DNA from: Paraneptunicella aestuarii
Lineage (GTDB): Bacteria > Pseudomonadota > Gammaproteobacteria > Enterobacterales > Alteromonadaceae
DNA: 64,000 bases
NCBI RefSeq assembly: GCF_019900845.1
Contig: NZ_CP074570.1
Span: 372,001 to 436,000, forward strand
Direction: 5' to 3'
Shown: one piece after another, positions 40,867 through 50,396 of the stretch
Layout of the letters: every line of letters begins with the position of its first letter
How positions within the stretch are numbered: position 1 is the stretch's first letter
Made by a program: the position numbers and the translations under genes
The notes under the pieces: model-generated
What the model saw: the letters and a program-made list of their open reading frames with translations, nothing else
What the model was told of the DNA's origin: nothing
Databases searched by the model: none

Positions 40867-41277
40867 ATGACCGATTCAGAACTTTGGAAAATCTATCAGA
40901 AAATCGTTTTTTATTGGCATGAGGCAGAGCTGACAGATGGCGCTTTTGCCATTATTACCGCGTTTAATCCGCATGGTAAGCAATTAACCGAAGATGAGAA
41001 TAAATCTGCTCATGAGAAGCTGAAACAACAATTGTTGAGAAACACCGGGTTGGTTTGTGAGATCTCGGGTTGTAGCCGCGATTTAAGTTATCAGGAACTC
41101 AGCTTTGCGATACAGGTATCCAGAGAAAAGGCAATGCAGCTGGCTAAGCAATGGCAGCAAAATGGATTTTATTATGTGACACAAGAGGGGCGATTATGGC
41201 TGGTTCCTTGTCTTTTGAATGGCATGGCAGAAACGGATATGGGATGGTTTAAAGACTATTTGGTGACGTTGCCCTAA
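40867..41277 (+). CDS. DUF3293 domain protein
   Basis: A 136-residue protein with the DUF3293 pattern FAIITAFNPHGKQLTEDEN followed by a C-terminal half with FYYVTQEGRLWLVPCL. The family is small, cytoplasmic and of unknown function. It is divergent from the histidine kinase and convergent with glgA. Confidence 0.82.
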   Translation: MTDSELWKIYQKIVFYWHEAELTDGAFAIITAFNPHGKQLTEDENKSAHEKLKQQLLRNTGLVCEISGCSRDLSYQELSFAIQVSREKAMQLAKQWQQNGFYYVTQEGRLWLVPCLLNGMAETDMGWFKDYLVTLP

Positions 41278-41300
41278 GCTACAACCCTAATGAAAAAGGC

Positions 41301-41340
41301 AATCTATCAAACAAGAACAATTAGTTTTATTTGATAGATT
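41301..41340. terminator. AT-rich hairpin between convergent genes
   Basis: AATCTATCAAA and TTTGATAGATT form a perfect 11-bp stem around an 18-base loop. It lies between the DUF3293 gene and glgA and could end transcription from either side. The AT-rich stem makes this a moderate call. Confidence 0.5.
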
Positions 41341-41351
41341 ACCAACATGGT

Positions 41352-42785
41352 TTAAGCAGACAGCGCTAATTGATACAGTTCACTATATTGCTTTGCTGCT
41401 TCCAGCCATGTGAATTTAGTATGCATAGCTCGTTGCTGCATAGCTCTAAATTTCTCAGGGCTTTCATATCGGTACAACAAAGCTCGATAGACGCCGTTTA
41501 ACAAAGAACTGCTATCAGGATGCTCAAAAATAAAGCCAGTGGCTTGATCGGGGTTATCTTGAGGATCGATTACCGTATCTTTCAGACCGCCAACGCCACG
41601 CACAATTGGGATTGTGCCATAAGCCAGACTATACATCTGATTCAAACCACAGGGCTCAAACAGGGATGGCATCATGAAGAAATCACTGCCGGCTTCTACC
41701 GAGTGCGCAAGCTTGTCACTAAAGCCTTCTTTGAAAGCGAGCTTGTCTGGAAACTGTTGAGCACATTGTTTCAATGCATCAGAAATAGAGGGATCGCCGG
41801 TACCTACAATGATGACCTGAACTTTGTGCTGCAATAAATTCCATAGGGCAGGCACCAGATAACCAAACCCTTTCTGTTCGGTTAAGCGGCAAACCAAGCC
41901 TATAACTGGAATGCTATCATCCTGTGGAAGCTGAAATATAGCTTGTAGTGAGCACTTACATTTGCTTTTAAGTTCCAGAGAGTCACTATCATAATTCGCT
42001 GCGATATGTGGGTCTTTTGTGGGATCCCATTTCGTGTAATCACAACCATTTAAGATGCCAGACACATCACGTTCCCGGTACTTCATTTCACTAAACATAT
42101 TATGGGAACCTAAAGGTGTTAAAAGCTCATAGGCATAGTGAGGGCTTACTGCATTAATTTTATCAGCGAATTCGATGCCAATTTTCAAAAAGTTGATGGC
42201 GCTATGATGGTCGAGTCGATGCTTAAGCACTTCGTAGGGATGTAAGAACGGAATTTGAGCAAAATTATGAATGCACTGATAAGCGCCATTATGAATGGTA
42301 AGTAATGACTTGCTCTTATTAAAGAAGCCGCTATTATCCTGCTTCATAAAGAAAGGCGTTAAAGCCGTGTGCCAATCGTTGCAGTGAACAATGTCGGGTT
42401 TGAAGTCGATGGCAATGCTCGCGCTTAGGGCTGCCATAGAGAAAAAAGCAAAACGTTCAGGGTTATCCTGATAGGCATGATAACCATCGCTATAGATGCC
42501 ATTTCTGTCGAAAAACAGTGGCATGTCTATGCCGTAGATAGTTAATCCATGAAAACTCATTTCCCGAATTGAAAATGGGTAATCACGATCATGAGCATGC
42601 AATTCTTGCTTATCTGCAATGACCGTGGATGTTATCTGATCAGCAATATGTTTATAAAATGGAATGATTATTCTTACGTCATGGCCTAATGCTGCCAGTT
42701 CAACTGGTAAGGCTCTGCCTACATCTGCCAATCCCCCTGTCTTAACCAGCCCCTCAACTTCCGAGACAACAAAGAGAATGTTCAC
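41352..42785 (-). CDS. glgA: glycogen synthase GlgA
   Basis: A 477-residue GT5 ADP-glucose:glycogen glucosyltransferase. The N-terminal KTGGLADVGRALP motif (K16) binds ADP-glucose, and the C-terminal part has the PSLFEPCGLNQMYSLAYG donor-site motif. The GTG start overlaps the TAG of glgC by one base, so the pair is translationally coupled. Confidence 0.96.
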   Translation of the reverse strand: MNILFVVSEVEGLVKTGGLADVGRALPVELAALGHDVRIIIPFYKHIADQITSTVIADKQELHAHDRDYPFSIREMSFHGLTIYGIDMPLFFDRNGIYSDGYHAYQDNPERFAFFSMAALSASIAIDFKPDIVHCNDWHTALTPFFMKQDNSGFFNKSKSLLTIHNGAYQCIHNFAQIPFLHPYEVLKHRLDHHSAINFLKIGIEFADKINAVSPHYAYELLTPLGSHNMFSEMKYRERDVSGILNGCDYTKWDPTKDPHIAANYDSDSLELKSKCKCSLQAIFQLPQDDSIPVIGLVCRLTEQKGFGYLVPALWNLLQHKVQVIIVGTGDPSISDALKQCAQQFPDKLAFKEGFSDKLAHSVEAGSDFFMMPSLFEPCGLNQMYSLAYGTIPIVRGVGGLKDTVIDPQDNPDQATGFIFEHPDSSSLLNGVYRALLYRYESPEKFRAMQQRAMHTKFTWLEAAKQYSELYQLALSA

Positions 42786-44023
42786 TAATAACCGATCTCC
42801 ATCATTTTGGGAATAACAACAATACCTTCATCGGATACTGTCAAACCTCGAGACTTATCCAACTCCAAATCCACACCTATTTGAGTGTTTGGAGCAATTT
42901 TAACGCCCTTGTCGGCGATAACTCTATTCAATACGCAATTCTGACCTATGTCACAGGTTCCGAGAAAGATGCTCTCTTTCAGGTGAGAACCTGCGCCTAC
43001 CTTCACCTTAAATCCCAATACCGAACGTTCAACATGAGCTCCGGTAATCTCACATCCAGAGGCAATCATGGAATTAATTATCGTACAGTGATTGCCTTGC
43101 GCGTCTGCCATGATATTGGCAGGGGGCACTGGCGGATGGTAGCTGCGTAAAGGCCACTTACTGTTATATAAATCAAATTCTGGGGCATCAGCCAATAAAT
43201 CCATATTGGCTTCCCAGAAAGAGTAAATAGTACCTACATCTCGCCAGTAACTCTGGTTCGCCGTGGGAGATTCGCCCGGGATGATATTTTTATGGAAATC
43301 ATAGACATAAACGGGCTGACCATCGCCGCACATCTTGGGAATAATATCGTGACCAAAGTCGTGGGAAGACATTTTATCTGCAGCATCTTTGGTTAGGTAG
43401 TCATAAAGCGCTTCGCTTTTAAAGACGTAGTTACCCATTGATACTAGCGCCAAATCGGGTCTACCTGGCATGGTTTTGGGGTTTTCTGGCTTTTCCTCGA
43501 AACCTATCATGCGATAGTTTTCGTCAACCTCAATCACGCCGAACCTTCCCGCAGCTTCGCTAGCTAAAACCGGGATAGCACAGACAGTGAGTGCCGCATC
43601 CATCTTCTCATGGAAGCGAATAACCTGACGTACATCGATTTTATAAATGTGATCGCTACCAAAAATACAGACATTGTCTGGCTCATGAATTTCAATGAAG
43701 CGAATGTTTTGGTAGATAGCGTCTGCAGTCCCTTCATACCAACGTTTACCCATGCGCATCTGAGCGGGGATAGCATCAATGAAGTTACCGGTCAGTCCAG
43801 ATAAATACCAGGCTTGCCTTAAATGAATATTAAGGGACTGGGATTTAAACTGAGTAAGGACATAGATTTTCAGCAGATCTGAATTAACGAAGTTATTCAG
43901 AACAAAATCAATTAACCTCAATCCACCAGCAAAAGGTACTGCTGGTTTGGTACGCGTTTGCGTTAAAGGAAACAAACGGGTTCCTGCTCCACCCGCTAAA
44001 ATTACGCCAAGGTTGCGAGACAT
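42785..44023 (-). CDS. glgC: glucose-1-phosphate adenylyltransferase GlgC
   Basis: A 412-residue ADP-glucose pyrophosphorylase with the nucleotide loop GGAGTRLFPLTQTRTKPA and a C-terminal left-handed beta helix. It supplies ADP-glucose to GlgA, the next gene. No glgB, glgX or glgP lies beside the pair in this window. Confidence 0.96.
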   Translation of the reverse strand: MSRNLGVILAGGAGTRLFPLTQTRTKPAVPFAGGLRLIDFVLNNFVNSDLLKIYVLTQFKSQSLNIHLRQAWYLSGLTGNFIDAIPAQMRMGKRWYEGTADAIYQNIRFIEIHEPDNVCIFGSDHIYKIDVRQVIRFHEKMDAALTVCAIPVLASEAAGRFGVIEVDENYRMIGFEEKPENPKTMPGRPDLALVSMGNYVFKSEALYDYLTKDAADKMSSHDFGHDIIPKMCGDGQPVYVYDFHKNIIPGESPTANQSYWRDVGTIYSFWEANMDLLADAPEFDLYNSKWPLRSYHPPVPPANIMADAQGNHCTIINSMIASGCEITGAHVERSVLGFKVKVGAGSHLKESIFLGTCDIGQNCVLNRVIADKGVKIAPNTQIGVDLELDKSRGLTVSDEGIVVIPKMMEIGY

Positions 44024-44215
44024 AGATCGCGCTCCTGTCAGTCAGTGGTTAAGTCGAGTTCAGAGTAGTCAGGGTAGAAAGCGACTTCGTACCACCCAGA
44101 CTTAATAGTCAACATGACTTTTCTGACAAATTCAACCAATTTAATGGATGTGTTTTAAATTGATGTGACGAACTGGATCTCTGGTTCACTTTAAGGGGGT
44201 AATTGGCTATTCACA

Positions 44216-45271
44216 TTAACGGTTGTGTGATTGATAAACACTAAAGCGCGAGTTTTGATTAATCACTTCAACGTTACCAAAATGAGCTTGTAGTAAATCC
44301 GGATATTTCAGGAATCTATTGGCTACGAGGCGCAATTTGCCACCAGGTGTTAAATGCGCTTTGGCATCTTTAATGAATTGCTCCGTAATAGAATAATCAG
44401 TCTTTATTCCACTATGGAAAGGCGGGTTACTGACAATAACCTGAAACTTGCCTTCTATTTCTGCCATACCATCACTTGCAACAATTTTGGCTTTATCTTC
44501 ACTGATATGATTGCTTGCGAGATTCCTTTTGGCACACAGCATGGCGAGGCTGTTTATATCGGATAGTGTCAGTTTCAGTTGAGGATGGTGTTTTGCGATG
44601 TAAGTGGCTATTACACCATTACCGCAAGCAAAATCTAATACTCTGTTACCCGAAGACAGATGGTTGAATAATCCATCAATATCTTGCAGTAATAACTGTG
44701 TTCCTTCATCCAAAGCATCGGCACTAAAGGCACCGGGTAAGGTTTCAAAGGTGAGCTTGTTTGTGTTAGCCGAAAAAGAATAACTGTTCACCCAATCGGT
44801 GGAGTTGAATGATTTAGCGGGTTCTACGAGTTGTGTTCCCAGTAAGGTGCAATGTCTGGCACTATCGATTTTATTGAAGTTAAAGCCTATTTTACTCAGT
44901 GCTTTGTCCGCACTTTTAATGCCGCTTTTATTGTCGCCAACAATGAGTAGATGCCCTTGGGCTTTGATTTTTGTAGCGATATGCTGGCATAACATCAAGC
45001 CATGCTGCTTGGATTTAGGCCAGTAAATAATGGCGCCATCAAAGCTTTTCTCATCATCGTAAAAAGCAGAGAAGATGTGTTGGCCATTTGCTGTTTTTCT
45101 GGCACTTGATTTTTGGGCACTTAAGTAACAATCGTAAAATTGGTGAAATCCGACAACGGTGTCGCCAACATGGGAGAAGATCTCATCGTCCGTAGCATTG
45201 ACCAGAAGCCAAGCGCCAGTGTTAACTAATTCTTTATTACGTAAGATGACTTCGCTCTCGGGGCTCAACAC
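44216..45271 (-). CDS. rsmC: 16S rRNA (guanine-1207-N2)-methyltransferase RsmC
   Basis: A 351-residue protein with an N-terminal degenerate methyltransferase-like half and a C-terminal catalytic half. The catalytic half has the SAM motif DFACGNGVIATY and the NPPF motif typical of amino-group methylation. The RsmC ending LRLVANRFLKYPDLLQAHFG is present. Length and domain duplication match RsmC rather than RsmD or RlmG, although RlmG is the nearest alternative. Confidence 0.87.
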   Translation of the reverse strand: MLSPESEVILRNKELVNTGAWLLVNATDDEIFSHVGDTVVGFHQFYDCYLSAQKSSARKTANGQHIFSAFYDDEKSFDGAIIYWPKSKQHGLMLCQHIATKIKAQGHLLIVGDNKSGIKSADKALSKIGFNFNKIDSARHCTLLGTQLVEPAKSFNSTDWVNSYSFSANTNKLTFETLPGAFSADALDEGTQLLLQDIDGLFNHLSSGNRVLDFACGNGVIATYIAKHHPQLKLTLSDINSLAMLCAKRNLASNHISEDKAKIVASDGMAEIEGKFQVIVSNPPFHSGIKTDYSITEQFIKDAKAHLTPGGKLRLVANRFLKYPDLLQAHFGNVEVINQNSRFSVYQSHNR

Positions 45272-45290
45272 TTTTATTCACCTAAATATT

Positions 45291-46010
45291 TTAATTGGAG
45301 CGCTCAAACAACAGATCCCACACACCATGACCCAGGCGTTCACCACGTACTTCAAATTTGGTGATAGGGCGATAGTCAGGGCGAGGGCAGTAGGTTTTAT
45401 CTTTTGAAAGATTGTTAAAGCCATCAGCTTCGGACATCACTTCCAGCATTTGCTCAGCGTAATGTTCCCAATCAGTCGCCATATGGAAAACACCGCCAGT
45501 ATTAAGTTTTTGACGGACTAATTGAGCAAATTCAGGCTGTACAATACGGCGTTTGTGATGACGCTTTTTGTGCCAAGGGTCTGGGAAATAAAGCTGGACT
45601 CTATGAAGAGAGTCATCAGGAACACAATGTTTCAGCACTTCTACAGCGTCATGTTCCATCACTCGCAGGTTTTGAATTCCCGACTCATGAATATCTGCAA
45701 TACACGCACCTACACCCGGCTTATGTACTTCGATACCAATATAATTGTGGTCAGGATCCTTACTTGCCATTTCAACAAGGCTTTTACCCATGCCAAAACC
45801 GATCTCAATAATGACAGGATTGTCGTTACCAAAAATGGCACTGAAATCTAAAAAAGCATCCTGATAATCAATACCTAAAGTCTCCCACCAGGACTCGATC
45901 GCCGCTGCTTGACCTTTGGTTAATCTACCTTCGCGAATAATAAAGCTGGTGACTTTACGAAGTTGAATGCCCGCTGCTTCTGCTTCTTCTTGAGACTTGT
46001 ACTTGCCCAC
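45291..46010 (-). CDS. trmB: tRNA (guanine-46-N7)-methyltransferase TrmB
   Basis: A 239-residue protein from GTG 46010, which gives exactly the E. coli length. The longer in-frame extension to 46115 runs into the mutY side and looks non-coding. SAM motif [14 protein letters not shown] and the [14 protein letters not shown] motif are present. It makes m7G46 in tRNA variable loops. It is divergent from mutY. Confidence 0.93.
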   Translation of the reverse strand: MGKYKSQEEAEAAGIQLRKVTSFIIREGRLTKGQAAAIESWWETLGIDYQDAFLDFSAIFGNDNPVIIEIGFGMGKSLVEMASKDPDHNYIGIEVHKPGVGACIADIHESGIQNLRVMEHDAVEVLKHCVPDDSLHRVQLYFPDPWHKKRHHKRRIVQPEFAQLVRQKLNTGGVFHMATDWEHYAEQMLEVMSEADGFNNLSKDKTYCPRPDYRPITKFEVRGERLGHGVWDLLFERSN

Positions 46011-46151
46011 TGAAATTAGAACCTGTAACCGTAAAAATGTTATCAAAAAATAATGCTGCGGTATTATCCTGTGAATTTGAAATAACTCAAGCTTGGCTTG
46101 AGGTTGCTGGTTCATTACACTGGCGCAAATTTTCAGTTTGGTAATTATCGT

Positions 46152-47225
46152 TTGTCAGTTCAATCGCATCCTAAAGACACAATCTCTAACGCCATTTTGC
46201 AATGGTTCGACAAATATGGTCGCAAAGACCTTCCCTGGCAGCACAACAAAACGCCCTATTCCGTTTGGATTTCGGAAATTATGCTGCAACAAACTCAGGT
46301 TGCGACTGTGATCCCCTATTACCAGAAATTTATGGCGCGTTTCCCTGATATTCAGGCATTGGCGCAAGCGCCTATTGATGATGTTCTTCATCATTGGACT
46401 GGCTTGGGTTATTACGCCAGAGCGAGGAACTTGCACAAGGCCGCTTGCGTAATGCAGGAAGAATATAACGGTCAATTCCCCACAGATATAGAAAGTGTTA
46501 TGGCCTTGCCCGGTATTGGTCGTTCAACCGCAGGAGCAGTGTTATCGCTTTCCCTTGGGCAGTCACATGCGATTTTGGACGGAAACGTTAAGCGCGTATT
46601 AGCTCGATACTACGGCATTGAAGGGTGGCCTGGAAACAAGACAGTGGAAAACCTGTTGTGGGAGCAAGCTATTCATAATACGCCCGACGAACGGGTCGAA
46701 GATTACAATCAAGCCATGATGGACATGGGCGCGACGCTCTGTACTCGTAGTAAACCCAGATGTACTCTTTGCCCAATTGTTGAGAATTGTGCTGCTAATG
46801 AACTGGGAAGACAGAGCGACTTTCCGGGCAAGAAACCCAAAAAAGAAACACCAGTAAAGACAACCTTGATGCTTTTACCTGTATGGAAAGGAAAGGTGTT
46901 TATGTACCAACGTCCGCCAAGCGGTATTTGGGGGGGGCTTTGGAGCTTTCATGAAGTGGCAAACAATGAAAGTATTGGTGAAGAACTTGGAAAATGGGGA
47001 ATTCACCAATATCACTCTCAAGAGTTAAAAGGTTTCCGCCATACTTTTAGTCACTTTCATTTGGACATCACCCCAATTTTGATAGAAATAAATGAAGAAC
47101 CCCAAGGCTCAGTACAAGACTCAACCAATATGTGGGTTGATTATAATGACATGCCTAACTTTGGCTTATCTGTGCCAGCCTCTAAATTACTGGATGTGAT
47201 ACGCCAGCAAAAACATCTACAATAA
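46152..47225 (+). CDS. mutY: adenine DNA glycosylase MutY
   Basis: About 357 residues from TTG 46152; an ATG at 46098 would add 18 residues not expected for the family. The HhH-GPD core has the catalytic Glu in [12 protein letters not shown] and the catalytic Asp in [12 protein letters not shown] 4Fe-4S cluster motif [17 protein letters not shown] follows. The C-terminal NUDIX-like domain recognises 8-oxoG opposite A. yggX follows, as in E. coli. Confidence 0.95.
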   Translation: MSVQSHPKDTISNAILQWFDKYGRKDLPWQHNKTPYSVWISEIMLQQTQVATVIPYYQKFMARFPDIQALAQAPIDDVLHHWTGLGYYARARNLHKAACVMQEEYNGQFPTDIESVMALPGIGRSTAGAVLSLSLGQSHAILDGNVKRVLARYYGIEGWPGNKTVENLLWEQAIHNTPDERVEDYNQAMMDMGATLCTRSKPRCTLCPIVENCAANELGRQSDFPGKKPKKETPVKTTLMLLPVWKGKVFMYQRPPSGIWGGLWSFHEVANNESIGEELGKWGIHQYHSQELKGFRHTFSHFHLDITPILIEINEEPQGSVQDSTNMWVDYNDMPNFGLSVPASKLLDVIRQQKHLQ

Positions 47226-47256
47226 CCCTATTAAAGAAAAAAGAAGAGAACCTGAA

Positions 47257-47529
47257 ATGAGCCGCACTGTACATTGCCATTTTTACGACAAAGAAGCCGA
47301 AGGGTTGGAATTCCAAATTTATCCGGGGGATTTAGGCAAGCGCATTTATGACAACATTTCCAAAGAAGCCTGGTCAGAATGGCAAAAGCGCCAAACCATG
47401 CTGATTAATGAACATAAACTCAACATGATGGATCCTGAAGCCAGACAATTTTTGGAAGAACGAATGCAAGCGTATCTGTTCGATAGAAAAGAACCTGAAA
47501 TTGAAGGTTACACGCCACCGACCAAGTAA
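47257..47529 (+). CDS. yggX: Fe(II)-trafficking protein YggX
   Basis: A 90-residue protein with the conserved Cys7 (MSRTVHC) and [20 protein letters not shown]. YggX protects Fe-S proteins from oxidative damage. It is downstream of mutY, whose product carries an Fe-S cluster, as in most gammaproteobacteria. Confidence 0.96.
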   Translation: MSRTVHCHFYDKEAEGLEFQIYPGDLGKRIYDNISKEAWSEWQKRQTMLINEHKLNMMDPEARQFLEERMQAYLFDRKEPEIEGYTPPTK

Positions 47530-47605
47530 ATTAGGCTGAAAACGAGTTAAAAAGGTACAACCTGGCGAAATTACCAGCAAAGAAAACAAGCTATTAAAAA
47601 ATGTG

Positions 47606-47634
47606 TTGACTTGCCTTTCGATAACTCGTTTAAT
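47606..47634 (+). promoter_or_regulatory. promoter of tRNA-Phe
   Basis: TTGACT (-35) and TTTAAT (-10) are spaced by 17 bases. A GC-rich discriminator follows, typical of stringently controlled stable-RNA promoters. The tRNA begins about 60 bases downstream. Confidence 0.65.
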
Positions 47635-47695
47635 ACGCACCCGCAGAGGCAGTAAGCTTAAACAAGCAAACTTCCAAAGCAAGCACTTCTAAAGT

Positions 47696-47771
47696 GCCCA
47701 GATAGCTCAGTCGGTAGAGCAGGGGATTGAAAATCCCCGTGTCGGTGGTTCGATTCCGCCTCTGGGCACCA
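47696..47771 (+). tRNA. tRNA-Phe (GAA)
   Basis: A 76-base tRNA with encoded CCA. The acceptor stem pairs GCCCAGA with TCTGGGC. The anticodon stem GGGGA/TCCCC holds the loop TTGAAAA with anticodon GAA at 47729-47731, and the T arm contains GGTTCGATTCC. Its 3' part (from 47725) is the left copy of the island's direct repeat, so the island reconstitutes the tRNA on integration. Confidence 0.98.
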
Positions 47772-47780
47772 TCTTTCTTA
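47725..47780 (+). repeat. attL: 56-bp direct repeat, left copy
   Basis: It is identical to 62167-62222; the flanking bases differ on both sides. It overlaps the 3' 47 bases of tRNA-Phe plus 9 bases beyond the CCA. Confidence 0.96.
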
Positions 47781-47805
47781 GCTTCCAGACGATTCCAAAT
47801 TTTAA

Positions 47806-47845
47806 TTTCCCTACGTTCCTACGATTTCCCTACGGAATTCCTACG
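47806..47845 (+). repeat. four short repeats inside attL (candidate integrase arm sites)
   Basis: TTTCCCTACG (47806, 47825) alternates with TTCCTACG (47816, 47838), giving two dyads in 40 bases. They start 26 bases inside the island. Tyrosine integrases of this type bind short arm-type repeats beside the core site. An inverted partial copy (GTAGGAAA, 62107-62114) lies near attR. The role is inferred from position. Confidence 0.6.
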
Positions 47846-47906
47846 TGTTTTCGCTCCAACTTTGGAGTTAGTCCCCTATGCTAAAAATTTCTATGGGCTA
47901 GAAACG

Positions 47907-47930
47907 AAAAAACCGAGCTAAAAGCTCGGC
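47907..47930 (-). terminator. minus-strand intrinsic terminator at the island's left edge
   Basis: GCCGAGC and GCTCGGT pair around TTTTA and are followed on the minus strand by a T6 run. It would stop leftward island transcripts before they reach the tRNA gene. Confidence 0.75.
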
Positions 47931-48743
47931 TTCGTGGCTAGCCTGAATCAAGATTCAGGAAGACATATTTTGAAATCTGTCGTTGGCGCGTTCAGATTTA
48001 AATTTCAGCTTAATTCTGGCTGAGGGGTATCCCTTTGTCAATCAAAAAGTCTTCCGATTCCTTAATCCAATGCTGGCCAGCTAGCCCCGCCCATCACTCG
48101 TAAATCTTTACCAGTTATCCATCCCGATAAATGTCTGGTTGTAAAACTGTCGGGCGAGTGAGGAATGGCGTGGGTGGTAGGAAATGTGACGACTGCGCGT
48201 TGTTCTGCAAATAGTACCTACAGTGGGTTCCAGCAATAGGTACGTGGGAGAATTGTCGAACCATTGGGAGCGTAAATTGGGGTAACCCTTGCGTTGTTAA
48301 ACTTGGTTTGGCGCAGAATCCCGCTGGGTGGCGAAGACATCACGGTTTGGCGAACCGTGGCCAATAATCTGCGCAACGCTTGATGCGTTTTCCAGGCAGG
48401 CGTCCGACTGGAAGCGATGACCGGCTCCATACGAGCATATCGTTCAGTTGGTAAGGCATACTGGGGATTGAGTTCCTTAGGGCTTGTCTTGCCAACATTC
48501 CGCTCAAACCCCACCACCGAGCATATAAAAAATTTAGAGTGTTGCTTGTTATTGTTACCACGAACTGCGTGGTGTGATTTAGTGTGGTAAATCTGGTGTA
48601 GTCGTTGTGTGTCAACCTGTGGGCAATACTTGCTTGCAAGTTTGTCCATCGGGTTGTCCACTTACGAATGCACAGTGTTTTCCACACGGTAGCGGCTTGC
48701 CGCTAAAATCATGCCTTTAAGCTGTGAGTTAGAATCAAAATCA
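47931..48743. other. structured stretch without a convincing gene
   Basis: About 800 bases between the left-edge terminator and the Abi gene. A 147-codon minus-strand frame (48218-48661) is open but crosses several hairpins: CACGGTT/AACCGTG at 48341-48359, AACGC/GCGTT at 48375-48389, and a TAGCGGC/GCCGCTA hairpin near 48690-48705. The translated product shows no family I recognise. It resembles dispersed non-coding repeat sequence more than a gene. A structured RNA or decayed element is possible. Confidence 0.4.
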
Positions 48744-49793
48744 TTAATATTGACGATGAGCTTTAGTTATGACTCCTAAAAATTCATCGGGCTTTCTTAC
48801 TATTATGTAGTTGATACCTTTGACCTTAAAAGTTTTTCTAGCCTTATAAAGGCTCTCCTCCGCACTACACTCAATGAAGTTATTTTTGATACTATTGTGT
48901 GCAATCACATCCGAAAGACAATAATCGGAGAGGCTCACTAATAAACTTTCATTATCTTTTTCAACTTTTGATGTAAGGAAGGTATATAGGTGTTGTTTTT
49001 CTATTATTGAAACGGGATCTTTAGATTCATCATGGCAGATGAAAAATCTTTTACTTGGTAGAGTTGATAAATTTGTGTCTACGGGAATAAGAGCGAAGTC
49101 ATTGTCAGCTCTTTCAGAAAAATGAGGCTTATCTTCACCTCTTGCACTTGGAGATGTGCGGAGTATGGAGTTAACGGTTGAATGATGCCTAACCCAATCT
49201 TTTGTATCGGTGCATAACCAGCCAATTGTATCGATAATTTCTGTGTGTTGTACCGAGATATTTAGTTTGTGGATGGGTTCATGATGAGCTATTCGGTTTC
49301 TAAATCTATTTATATTTTTGATATTGTGTTGAAACTCTTTTCTCGTTTTAGCGACATGTGGAAGCAAATCAACCATGCTTGACTGCCAAAAATCCCTATC
49401 ATAGTCATCTCTGAACAGGTTAGACCAAAAATCAAAGGTAAGTGTAGAAACAATATCAGGAGTTGTATTTTTAGGACTCCTGGCAATAGCTTTTGTTAAA
49501 GATGCTGTACTTTCTTGGTTCAACTTTGAAAGGAACTGATGTTCTGTGTGCCAGCCTTCACCGAACCTGGTTTGGAATATATCATTAATGCGATTTCTTA
49601 ACGTAACTTCCAGAATATGAAGCGGAAAAAGAAAAGCCTTTGCTAATCGAGCATTGTACAAGTATAGGTTAAATGCGTAGGTTTTATCATGGCCAGCTTT
49701 GAGCAAATATGGCTTGAACCTTTCTTCAGAAAGGCTTAGTTCAATTTGTTCCGCACAGCCTGCATAATCATATCGTTCTTGACTTTCTGCCAT
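48744..49793 (-). CDS. Abi-type HEPN protein fused to a C-terminal CBS-like pair
   Basis: 349 residues from ATG 49793; an in-frame TTG at 49877 would add 28 residues. The N-terminal part resembles Abi-family abortive-infection proteins, with NLYLYNARLAKAFLFPLHIL and EVTLRNRIND. The HEPN ribonuclease motif R-x4-H is at R165-H170 (RNRIAH). Residues about 230-349 show two units with CBS-like pattern, ending PSKRFFICHDESKDPVSII and INYIIVRKPDEFLGVIT. Known HEPN Abi proteins cleave RNA on phage infection, and CBS pairs bind adenine nucleotides or SAM. A nucleotide-gated RNase is therefore my inference. It lies alone and leftward in the island. Confidence 0.72.
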   Translation of the reverse strand: MAESQERYDYAGCAEQIELSLSEERFKPYLLKAGHDKTYAFNLYLYNARLAKAFLFPLHILEVTLRNRINDIFQTRFGEGWHTEHQFLSKLNQESTASLTKAIARSPKNTTPDIVSTLTFDFWSNLFRDDYDRDFWQSSMVDLLPHVAKTRKEFQHNIKNINRFRNRIAHHEPIHKLNISVQHTEIIDTIGWLCTDTKDWVRHHSTVNSILRTSPSARGEDKPHFSERADNDFALIPVDTNLSTLPSKRFFICHDESKDPVSIIEKQHLYTFLTSKVEKDNESLLVSLSDYCLSDVIAHNSIKNNFIECSAEESLYKARKTFKVKGINYIIVRKPDEFLGVITKAHRQY

Positions 49794-50396
49794 TTTTCCA
49801 TCATATTTAGTGGTGAGCAGCTGGTGTAGCCCTTCTAGTATTGCAATATAAAAATGCTCTACACGCGCTCCCAGCAATCAAATTAGAGCCCCGAGACAGA
49901 CAATGGTCCCTCTCGGGGTTTCGCTTTTCTACGGCACTAAAAAGTATTTTATTCAGTGTTTATCAAAACCTAAAGAAATATTTCTTTTTCTTTTGCTGCA
50001 ACACGCGCTCCCAGCGCGGTATCCATTCATCCTTGAATCTATAGCTGTAGTTTGTCGAAATTATGCGGGGAATCGTTCCAAACGATTCCTGTTAGCTTTT
50101 AGCTTTTAGCTTAAATGGTTTAGCAGGGCGGCGCATATCCTTATATTTAAGATCTGTTGCTGGCAGCTTCCATGCTGCCAGGTTAAGTATGGAATTATTA
50201 TTTTTGAGTTGGGAGCAATGTAATTGAATTAGGGTAATAGGGTATAAATAACCCTAATACCCCATTATTAATCAAAGCTATATCGATTTTGACCAAAGCT
50301 TGCACTGTAAGGTGTGGGAAATTCGGATGTTCATTATCTTGGACAACTGGATCGGAGTGGGTTACTTGTTCAAAATATTGGACAAGTAAAAATGGG
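49794..50396. other. intergenic region rich in inverted repeats
   Basis: No gene is apparent in about 600 bases. Visible structure includes GGAATCGTT/AACGATTCC (50069-50089) followed by three tandem AGCTTTT-type units. TGGCAGC/GCTGCCA (50161-50180) and ATTAGGGT/ACCCTAAT (50228-50258) are also present. The Abi promoter must lie at its left end. The remainder may hold terminators for the gene ending at 50397. Confidence 0.5.
49861..50015 (+). repeat. 15-bp direct repeats 140 bp apart
   Basis: ACACGCGCTCCCAGC occurs at 49861-49875 and again at 50001-50015, upstream of the Abi gene. Between them lies a CCCCGAGA/TCTCGGGG hairpin (about 49892-49920) followed by a T-rich stretch. The origin of the duplication is unclear. 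Confidence 0.6.

Noticed and set aside
45522..45851. 109-codon frame opposite trmB
   Set aside because: It is the complement of a clear core gene; similar shadows opposite mshE, yhdP and the nitrilase were dismissed for the same reason.
46011..46115. N-terminal extension of TrmB
   Set aside because: GTG 46010 gives the normal family length; the extra residues lack family resemblance and occupy the divergent promoter region.
48218..48661. 147-codon minus-strand open frame as a gene
   Set aside because: It crosses several hairpins, no ribosome-binding site was noted, and it resembles dispersed repeat DNA; described only as a structured region.
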